Shown in pieces: positions 55,485 through 64,000 of a DNA stretch of 64,000 nt (the first letter of the stretch is position 1; the number at the start of each line of letters is the position of its first letter). The translations under genes were made by a program, and so were the position numbers. The notes under the pieces are model-generated. The model did not search any database and was not told the DNA's origin. It saw only the letters and a list, made by a program, of their open reading frames with translations. The stretch spans positions 43,528,815 through 43,592,814 of the forward strand of contig CM055111.1 in assembly GCA_029204225.1 (NCBI GenBank), written 5' to 3'. Source of the DNA: Diphasiastrum complanatum (taxonomy: Eukaryota > Streptophyta > Lycopodiopsida > Lycopodiales > Lycopodiaceae).

Positions 55485-58400
55485 ATCCATACCATCTTCA
55501 GATTGGGGTATGGAATTGTGATGGCATCCACTCATCCTCTACAGCAAGTGATCTGATTGACTTTATCACTAGACGAGACCTATTGTTTTTTATGGAGACT
55601 CATGAGAGCCAGGTGCGCGGTTTACCCACCTTCCCGGGATACAGATGGGATTCAGTATACAGATCTGAGACTAGATCAGCCAGTGGTCGTGGTTCGGGGG
55701 GAGTGGCTTGTCTCTACAGAGAGTCCCTTCATCAGATGTTTGAGTTCGTCAGGCATGATGAGCATGCACGGTATATTTGGCTTCGTATCACAGGACGGGC
55801 GATTGGTTTGGACAGGGACGTCTTCATTGCTGCCTGCTATTTTCCTCCAGAGTCCTCCTCCTTTGCTGAGCGTGTTGGCTCACCTTACTTGGACCTTTTG
55901 GTGGATATCATCAGATTTGCAGAGCAGGGGCATATTTTCCTCACTGGGGATTTTAATGCCCGGACAGCTTCACGACAGACAGAGTTCCATGATGCTACAG
56001 ATCAGCTGCGAGTTCATGCCCTGGATAGTGACAGCTTGGGGATCACCAGGATCTCCGATGATGGACCGGGACCTATTACTTCATATGGTGAGTACTTGTT
56101 GCAGTTTGGTGAGGCACATGAGTTAGCCATTTATAATGGCCTACCTCACTGGCCTAACTCTGGCAGCTATACGTGTCAACCTCACAATGGTGGTCATAGT
56201 GTGGTTGATTACCTCATGGGGTCACCGTCATCCATTCCTCTCATTCACAGCTTCTGTATCTCCCATACCGCCCTCTCTGATCATTCGTTCCTATCCTTCG
56301 CTATTGGCCACCTCCCACCACCACAACTTCAACACCAGTCCACCACCCTTCCCCGTGCACCCAAATACACCCTCTCTACCAGGAATCCCTCACCTCCTTA
56401 CTTCACTCTTTTCCACATAGTGAATCACTGGAGTCACAAGCCGCCTTCCTCACCACCTGTCTCCACTCTGCGGCTACTTTGGCTTTCCCCTCTAAACCTC
56501 ATAAACACAAACCAGTCCATCCTCGATCATCACGACCTTTCCACCCACCGTGGTATGATGTGGAATGCCGATCCCTTCACCACTCTGTCACACATGCTCG
56601 TTTCCACACTCGCCATCTCCTCCGCTCTTCATGGCAATTGTACAACCGCACACTCCGTCGCAAAAAACGTGCCTATGACGACTCCGAAGGAAACCGTCTT
56701 GTGAACCTCCTTCACAGCTCCTCCTCTGGTGCCTTTTAGCGTGAGTTTATCCTCGTGCCCCTCCCCCTCTTCTAGACGATTTACATATTTGGACCGACTA
56801 TGCTACTCAGCTTTACACTATACCCACTGATACACCCATCTCCATCTCTCCTAGACCTTCAGACTTCACCTTCTTCACCCCTGACTTGGTTCGGGCAGCA
56901 ATCAAAAAGCTGAAAACCCACCGCACCAAAGACATTGAAGATCTTGAGTCTGAGCTACTGATTCAAGCCCCCGATACCCTTGCCCCTACATTATCCACTC
57001 TCCTTAACCATCCTGTTGTTGAGGGCTTCCCATCCTCTTGGTGCACCAACATCATACATCCTATCCATAAAAACGGTGACCCCATGGTACCTGGTAATTA
57101 TCGCACTATTATGATTGGACATGTCCTCGCAAAGATATATGGCGCCATCCTCCAGTCTGCAGTTGGCTCAGAAGCAGAGTCCAGGAGATTACATGCTTTG
57201 GGTCAGGCAGGGTTCCGCGCTCATTATTCCACTACAGATCACATTTTCACACTCCGCACCATCATTGAGGAAGCTAGACACAAGAAAGAAAAGGTTTACT
57301 ATTGTTTTGTGGACTTCAGGAAAGCCTTTGATTCTGTTCCACGCTCTTTACTTATCCAGAGACTCCGAGACCTAGGTTTCTCTACAAATATTATTCTAGC
57401 CGTCATGGCTCTCTATGAGAGGGTTTTGGGTTGCTTTCGTCATGGTAGTGGCATTTCTGAGCAGATCTGGAGTACTATTGGGGTTAAGCATGGATGCTCT
57501 CTCTCACCAGTTCTCTTTGGATTATATATTGACGAGCTAGAGCAGGTCATCTCTCAGTGTGGTGGGGACAGTTGTCGACTGGGAGACGTTTTGATTCCCA
57601 TCCTTCTCTACGCGGATGATGTGGTATTAGTCTCTCGTACCAGAGAGGGATTACAGAGACAGTTGGACTGTTTACACACTTTTTGTACTCAGTGGGGTTT
57701 AGAGGTGAATCTCTCGAAGACCAAAGTTATGGTCTTCCATACCTCTCGGGCCTTCATGCAGCTCCAGGAGCTTACCTTCAATGGACAGTCCCTAGAGGTG
57801 GTTTCTTCATACACTTACCTGGGCGTGCTCTTCTCTAGTCCTACCTTCAGTATGAGACAGGCGGCTACTTCTAGACTTGGGAAGGGCCACTCTTCCCTAG
57901 TCCAGCTGGAGAGATTCTGCTTCCGTAAGTCTATTCGAGATGCTCCGAGTAAGTGCAGACTGTTTGACACCATCGTCACCCCCTCAGCCTTGTATGCCGC
58001 AGAGATATGGTGCACAGGATTATCATATTCACACTGGTCCAGCATTTCACGCTTACAGACCACCATGTTGGCTCGCATGATCCGAGCGAAGCCCTCGGTT
58101 CCCCATGAGATCATCCTTGCGGAGTTTGCCACCCCCCCTATTCAAGTTGAGGCTGCCTTCCAGCATATCACGTACATCCAGCGAGCTCAGGCACTTCCTG
58201 ATACCGAGCAGAGATATACGCGGATTGCACTCAGGTCCTCTCATCACCTTCAGACTCAGGGATACCGGCTCATGGTTCTCTCAGGCATCACACTTCCTCA
58301 TGGAAGCATTTGGTATCACTATCACTGATCTCCCTTTGGGTACACACCAGTACATTAGACGTTTTTTATACAGAGCATATCTCGACCGTACCTGGCGTCC

Positions 58401-59058
58401 CCAACTGGGGGTTAAGCCTGACTACTACCAGACTCACTTTCTAGTGCAGGATGCCACTGGTCTTCCAGGTTTACCTTGCTATTTGTCTTCTGGACTATCA
58501 CACGATCTCCGTTTCACTTTGGGACAGTTCAGAGTCTCCTCACATCAGTTGGCTATTGAGACAGGCAGATTTCGGGGTACACCACGAGAGGAGAGACTAT
58601 GTCTGCTATGTCCCCTACATGAGATAGAGTCCGAGGAGCATTTCATCTTCAGATGCCCCATATATTATGAGATTAGAGGGAGATATCATTGTTTATTCCG
58701 TGACATGCCTACTACACTTAGAGCACTGATGGGATATGAGGACTCTCGCTATGTTGCACTTATGCTACGTCAGATGGTCTTGTTGCGCCAGGATATGTAC
58801 CAGACAGCTCACCAACCACATCCTAGCTCTCAGGCTCAGATTACGTCTTTCTTCACCTGGAGACGGACTCAGCCCGACGACGACGACGACATACCACCTC
58901 ACCGATGTCAGAGACAATGTATCACTCATAGTCATGCAGCAGTTCACACTTCTCGCCTTGTTACGAGAGTACACAATTTTCACCCTCCTAGACGACGTCA
59001 GTGACGGCCTCCTGATACAGCTCGTATTACGTCTTTTTTCAGCAGCAGCAGTATCTGA
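55442..59058 (+). pseudogene. LINE copy 4 ORF2 (endonuclease, RT, CCHC, PIP motifs)
   Basis: The endonuclease is in frame from the ORF1 TAG (GVWNCDGI, METHE, GDFNARTASRQTEF, GGHSVVDYLMGS, SDHSF) to a frame change near 56420-56480. The linker continues at 56479-56739 (PWYDVECRSL). The reverse transcriptase is 56886-58328 (FVDFRKAFDSVPR, GVKHGCSLSP, LLYADDVVLVS), with H for Q in GVKQG. A shift near 58260-58300 leads to 58105-59004, with CCHC CLLCPLHEIESEEHFIFRC, PIP QAQITSFF (58831-58854), a premature TGA (59002-59004), then TARITSFF and a final TGA at 59056-59058. About three frameshifts and one or two stops: recently disabled. Confidence 0.85.
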
Positions 59059-59247
59059 CACTATCTGATACTACTCTACTCTACTCTACTCTACTCAATG
59101 GCAGCTATTCTTGCTCCCACTTATGGACAGTCGGCAGTTTGTAGTTTACAGTTACATTACTCATTTTTCTGTTATGCATAGTTTTTTCTTGGAGACGTTT
59201 ATATACGCTCCCATGGTTTTCACATACTTGACATGTACTCCTTTTTA

Positions 59248-59277
59248 GTCTTATATGCCTTTTGGCATGGAAAAGAT
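59248..59277 (+). other. LINE 3'-end two-part stem-loop (copy 4)
   Basis: Inner stem ATGCC (59255-59259) pairs with GGCAT (59264-59268). Outer GTCTT (59248-59252) pairs with AAGAT (59273-59277), with one G-U pair. Confidence 0.7.
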
Positions 59278-59306
59278 ATTAATAAAGATTTCTTTCTTTC
59301 TTTCTT

Positions 59307-59310
<4 letters not shown>

Positions 59311-59380
<70 letters not shown>
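59311..59380 (+). repeat. (CT)n tail of LINE copy 4
   Basis: Seventy bases of CT after a CTTT-rich run. Confidence 0.95.
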
Positions 59381-59383
<3 letters not shown>

Positions 59384-60576
59384 GATACAAATGTAAATGT
59401 AAAATGGTGTTGCATGCATTTTTATAGACAAGGCTAGGGTTAGGATTTGGGAACCCAAACCATGTGCCATAACAACTTGACTTTATAAAAAAAAATTATG
59501 TTAAATTCGTTATTAACTACTTGGGTCCATTTTCACTTTGGCATTGATGGACTCACTTTCATTTTTATTGTTTTTCAATATTTTTGTCTTTTATTCACTT
59601 TTCCATTATTTGTAAATAGTTCTGTTTATACATACTCCCTCCCCCCCCCCCCCCCCTTCCTCTCAGTAGTTTGTCACAACAATTTTTTTTCTCATTTTAC
59701 TACCACTTCCCATCTCGTATCTTTTCTCCCACCCTCTTCACATTTCCTCCTTACGGCATTCCGATTCACATCACCATACCAACCAACCTCAAAGACAAGC
59801 ACAGGTGCCAAGGGATTGTCACCAAATTCGTACTGGAGGCATGTTGGCAGATTCTCACGCACTCTACTAACAGGTACGAAAAAATCAAGTACGGAGTTGC
59901 AACCCCAAAACTACAAAGAGCGTTGACAAAAGACTGACAAGGGAACTCCAGAACCCATATTTATTGGGAGCGATACCATCGACAAAAGTCGACAAGTAGC
60001 AGACTGGCCAACAAGCAAATACAAAATCCAACGCTTCACAACTATAGTTTACGATGACGAAAATAAACACATGGTCTAGTCAGCAAAAGTAAATATAGCT
60101 ACCAAGAATGTAAAGTCAAAAACACCAGTAAAACAGTGCAATGTGCTCGTAAACTAAAGGCGTGAGAATTAATTGCAATTGATACTTTGGGGATCTTTAG
60201 ATCAATATGCTTTGTCAATATTCCTTTGCATGTAAGGAGTAAGGAGGATCTAATCTCAATCAAGAGGATGATGGTAGAATTCAAATCTACCAAAAATCCA
60301 AGTGCATGATGGAGATTTGCCAAGGCTTGAGGAGGAGTCTTATCAACACATGGTTTCAAGGAGATCCTCAAGAGGCAAGGCCGAGTCTATGTGGCTCACA
60401 ATTCATGGCAAAGAGGGGCAATTTTCAGGTGGCTACTCCAATTTGCTTCTTTTCAAATATTTGATGTACCATCTTGCTTTATTGAGATTTCTACATCTCA
60501 AAGTTCAAGTGAGACAATGCTAGTCTGAGGGATCACTGAATCACTAGTAGGATAGAACAGAACACTCTGATACCAA
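59381..60576. other. Unassigned region with poly-C run
   Basis: A run of about 16 C at 59641-59656. A short open frame (about 59752-59935: IPIHITIPTNLKDKHRCQGI, LEACWQILTHSTNRYEKIKY) looks protein-like but matches no family I recognise. The final bases (60561-60575, ACACTCTGATACCA) are a copia primer site on the minus strand. Confidence 0.4.
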
Positions 60577-61292
60577 TGTTGGTGGAATCGGGTGGATGAA
60601 TGGAACGAACGAAAGAGACGGAACTAATAAGCAGAGAGACCCTGTTACCACTTGTTCGATCCGAATGGGAGGAAAGAAATAGTGCGGAACAGCTCCCGCC
60701 CCGATATAGGACCGGTTTTAAAAACAAATGCGCGATCAGGTATCAGGGTGATCGCATCCACCGAAGAGTGTAGGAGTTACTGACAATGATTAGAGTTGGA
60801 ATGTTCAATTATTGAATGAAGAACTATGGTGCAAAGATTACGCTTGTTCCTCAGGCGTCAGAGACGACCATGGTCTGATCAGAAACAGAGGAGTCAAAGA
60901 CGTCTGTGATCTGTCAGAGTGAGTGAACGAACGAGGCAAGCAAAGCAAAGTAATGCAATAAGATCACAACATACAAACATCTACGTAAGACACAGATGAA
61001 GAAATGTTGCTTGTATATTACATTAACTGCTTGAAATGGAGCAAGAGCAACAATATAGATTACAGATCTTCCGCTCCAATGCACACTGGCTAATGAGAGT
61101 TGGAGATGTATTTATACATGACCAAAAATGCAGGTGCAAAACAAAGATTTATAATTCCTGTAGGTATTAGATGAGCAGACAATAAACCAAGATAGGTTGC
61201 ATCTGACCCTAGATCAATGATAAAAAATATGCAGGAAGAGTCTTGAATAGATTGTTTCACCAAGGAGGAAATTGGGAGCTTAATTTCCAACA
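60577..61292 (-). repeat. Copia-D LTR with internal sequence on both sides
   Basis: 716 bp, TGTTGGTGGAATC...TTTCCAACA. On the minus strand it is preceded by a polypurine tract (AAGGGGAAC, at 61293) and followed by a primer site TGGTATCAGAGTGTT (60575-60561). An LTR carrying both signals is an internal-LTR-internal arrangement. Confidence 0.8.
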
Positions 61293-61880
61293 GTTCCCCT
61301 TAAGGTCACGGTTGGTGCCTTGGTGCCTTCGTCAGGTTTAGCAGATTAAAGAACTTTTGATGCTTGATCTTGGGAAGGGCTTTGGTGAAGATGTCTACAA
61401 CCATTTCTGTTGTGGAGCAGTATTGAAGAATCACTTGTCCTGAGAAACCTTTTCCCTAATAAAATGATATTGGATTTCTATGTGCTTAGACTTGCCATGA
61501 AATCTGGGATTCAGAGACAGTGAAATAAATTGTCACACAGAATGGTGGTAGCATTGAACTGAGTGTGATGTAAATCATGAAGTACAGCTTCTTTTGAAGC
61601 TTGACATGCTGCAATGTATTATGCCTCCATTGAAAAAAGCACAACTGATTTTCGTTTTCTTGAGTTCCACGAGATAGGTCCCCCTGCCAGAAAGAAACAA
61701 AACCCAGAAGTGGATTTTCTGGTTGAGGTATTTCCTCCCCAATCTGAGTTGGAGTAGCCTTGAAGGATGAGTGGATCGATAGCGTTTCCATCGTAGCATA
61801 AATCGTGATCTAGACTTCCTTGAATGTATTTCATCACTCTCTTTAATGCTTTCCAATGAGAGATCCTAACGTTAAGTGGT
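61293..61880 (-). pseudogene. Copia-D RNase H end of pol
   Basis: The minus strand reads MMKYIQGSLDHDLCYDG, GYSNSDWGGNTSTRKSTSGF, CFFLAGGPISWNSRKRKSVV, then EAVLHDLHHTQFNATTILCD, the copia RNase H signature. It has stops and frame changes. The similarity is lost above about 61880, so reverse transcriptase is missing. Confidence 0.8.
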
Positions 61881-61899
61881 CTTCGAGCATAACCGCAGG

Positions 61900-63200
61900 G
61901 TTGACAAATAATGTTGAAGATCTTTTTGAAAAACTGTTACAATGCCTTCTTATGTTTTGACAAATAATGGTATAATGTTTTGTAAATCAACAGTATTGAA
62001 CTTCAATGTAAATGAAGCTATATCTAGGCTTATGGCCAAACTTCTTCTTGTATAGCCTATATCAATATTCATGTCAAGAACGTTGAGTTCGACACAGACA
62101 ATTGTAAGCTGAAACACCCTGGTTGTTATTTATTTATGAGACTTTGTCATTTTTGAAAAATATTTTATTGCACGATTTGCATAGTTTCTTGTTGACAGAA
62201 TTCTACATTGAAATTTGTTTCTACTTTGTTGGGTAATATAGGTGATAAATTGTATTTTTTGACTCTATTACCACAATAATAATATGGTTTTTTAAAGAAA
62301 AATGCTCTTATTGACATAATGACATTATCCAGTATGTCACTCATAATGTCATGTTTTGAGAGGCACTACAAGGGACTAATTACAGAATGATTTCTACTAC
62401 ATGTTTTTCTATTGAATGAGCAAACTGAAAATTTGTTGTAATATCTTCTTCAGTTCTGACAAATAATAGTATGATGTTTGTGAAACCGCAATATCTCATT
62501 TCAGTTTATATGTGGGTATGTATAGACGTATGACAAAACTTCTTCATGCACAACAGGTATCAAGTTATATGTCATGAAATTTGATGTCAACACAGATATC
62601 TGTTAGTTGAAAGACCATGGTTACTATGTAAATATGAATTGGTGTTCTCTCTTGTGATTAAATACATCGAGTTGCAGTGTACACAAAATGTAGTAGCTAT
62701 GGGGATATACTATAACTAACAATAGCCGTTTGAAACGTGTAAATTAATGTCCTCTGATGAGTATCATCTATTCTTATGGAGTTACTCTTGGCTGAACCTA
62801 CTAACCTTTCTATTGTAGGATCTATAAAACTATGGTTTCGTTTCTATATGCTACCTGGGTCTCTTGCTGACAGAATTCTGCACTGAAACTTGCGTGAGCA
62901 TTGTTAGATAACATAGATGAAAGAGTGAATGGTTTAACTCAAATACTACATTTTTGCTGAAAGAAGTATTTGATTTTGATGAGACATTATTTAAAATTTC
63001 ACTCCTAATATCGGTTTCAAAAAATGTGTCATTGGACTGTTTGCAAAAAAATAGGTTCTACATATTGCTGTTTTTCTGATATACATCTAATTGAAACATG
63101 TATTATGACGTTAGGTATAGACCTTTTTCGGATTTGACAAACACCAATGTGTTGTTATATGACAAACCTTATACCATCTTTGCTTACTTTGGTAACTTAT
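61900..63200. repeat. Diverged long tandem repeats
   Basis: Landmarks recur in order: TTCTGACAAATAAT-like at about 61958 and 62455 (497 bp apart), CAAAACTTCTTC at 62038 and 62535, and GACAGAATTCTACATTGAAA at 62195 and 62868. The second unit carries about 175 extra bases. A third partial unit follows to about 63200. No coding potential. Confidence 0.6.
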
Positions 63201-63659
63201 GATGAGAAAAGTGATTCTTATAGGGTCTATAACATTATATGTTTTACCTAAACAAGCCTCATTTTCTTACTCCTAGTTATTGTTCCTTTTTAATGGTCTA
63301 TAAGGCAATTGTCAATCTTGCTGCTACAAACTAGAACTATTCTTTTCTATGCTGGTAATAACTTAATGCTTGGTTACTAAGTTACTGCTGAAGCTCTAAT
63401 GTTACCTATTAGAAACTTTACCCCCATCGGGTAAACTGATTATAGTCTTTCCGCATATTGTTGGTCTTGCCACTGACGTAAGATTGGCTGAGATTTACAT
63501 AGTGTTGTTTCAGATGTTTAGACTTGATGCATGTTTTATAATAACTCGGATGGTTAAAAGACAATTGACGTAGCATGAGACACCTTGTTCTGAGCTGTCT
63601 TCGTCTTTATGTAGATAATAAACCCATATAGTTCTATTACTTCTGTAACCATTTGTCTA
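63201..63659. other. AT-rich DNA, nothing recognised
   Basis: It lies between the two repeat blocks, with no gene or clear repeat landmark. Confidence 0.35.
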
Positions 63660-64000
63660 ACGAATTACTCGGCGATTTATCTACATTTCCCGTTTTACTT
63701 TTAGATTCGGGATTACATAGTTTAGCTTTGGAAACTGTTTTACTAAACCATGTAATACAACAAATTTCTCTATGGGTTCTCTACCATTTAACTCTAATGG
63801 TTTTTATATATGAAAACCGTCATTTTTGAGAATTTCTGTATCTTCTAAGTTCCTTACGGCATTTCGACAAACCAAATTACGAATTACTCGATGGTTTACA
63901 AATTTTTGTTTTAATGTTAGATTCGGGGTTACATAGTTCAGCTTTGAAAACCGTTTTACTAAACCATTTAATACAGTGAATTTCTTCGTAGTTCTCTACC
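63660..64000. repeat. Satellite-like tandem repeat, period about 216-229 bp (runs off window)
   Basis: CGAATTACTCG recurs at 63661 and 63890, AGATTCGGG-TTACATAGTT at 63703 and 63919, and GTTTTACTAAACCAT..AATACA follows both. One full unit and part of a second are visible; the array may continue to the right. Confidence 0.75.

Larger units (their letters stand above)
54069..59310 (+). mobile_element. LINE copy 4, full length, lightly damaged
   Basis: 5' UTR with CTGCTCCAGCG repeats, ORF1 with a minisatellite, TAG, ORF2, a 3' UTR with (CTACT)n at about 59070-59096, and the hairpin. Flanked by CT repeats on both sides. It represents a second subfamily (hairpin ATGCC-TTTT-GGCAT), shared with the tail-only copy at 9719 and relic copy 5. 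Confidence 0.88.

Noticed and set aside
1-64000. CRISPR arrays, bacterial operons or rRNA genes
   Set aside because: No regularly spaced short repeats with unique spacers, no operon layout and no rRNA sequence. The repeats seen are microsatellites, LTRs and satellites.

Overview
The window reads as nuclear DNA of a land plant with a large, transposon-rich genome. The evidence is two spliced plant-type genes with GT-AG introns, abundant Ty1/copia and Ty3/gypsy elements primed by initiator-tRNA-Met-like sites, and long introns filled with retroelements. Nothing bacterial is present. I cannot name the species. A fern, lycophyte, bryophyte or gymnosperm is as plausible as an angiosperm.

Layout. 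1-320: 3' end of a Ty3/gypsy chromovirus (chromodomain, polypurine tract, start of the 3' LTR). 322-14620: a head-to-tail array of non-LTR retrotransposons (LINEs), all on the + strand. Copy 1 is broken, copy 2 (3384-8331) looks intact, copy 3 is 5'-truncated, then come a short tail-only copy and a very old copy 5. Successive copies start exactly where the (CT)n tail of the previous one ends. 15104-21735: first three exons of a minus-strand S28-family serine carboxypeptidase gene, whose 6-kb first intron holds gypsy relics. 22240-28590: a 366-bp duplicated unit with a palindromic core, the second copy split by Copia-A, which has a 5-bp target duplication. 29961-30478: a broken ORF of unknown origin. 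33003-52417: a complete five-exon extended short-chain dehydrogenase gene resembling plant farnesol dehydrogenase (FLDH). Its 15.5-kb first intron holds a LINE-tail fragment, two head-to-head gypsy relics and Copia-B, itself interrupted by the same-family, opposite-strand Copia-C. 53989-59380: LINE copy 4, bounded on both sides by (CT)n. 60577-61860: a copia LTR with internal sequence on both sides. 61900-64000: diverged tandem (satellite-like) repeats.

The most interesting system is the LINE family. (i) ORF1 and ORF2 lie in one frame separated by a single TAG, ORF2 has no usable ATG, and a GC-rich GGGGCC element follows the stop in both analysable copies; this suggests stop-codon readthrough. 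(ii) Copies sit in or between (CT)n microsatellites. (iii) The 3' ends share a two-part hairpin whose inner stem varies by compensating base changes. (iv) The ORF2 C terminus ends in two PCNA-interacting (PIP-box-like) motifs that survive in diverged copies. (v) ORF1 has a coiled coil and an RRM/C-terminal domain arrangement like vertebrate L1 ORF1p, not the zinc-knuckle type common in plants.

The two host genes diverge from an 11-kb intergenic region (21736-33002). The S28 gene runs leftward and its remaining exons are not visible, so the LINE array either fills a giant intron 3 or truncates the gene.
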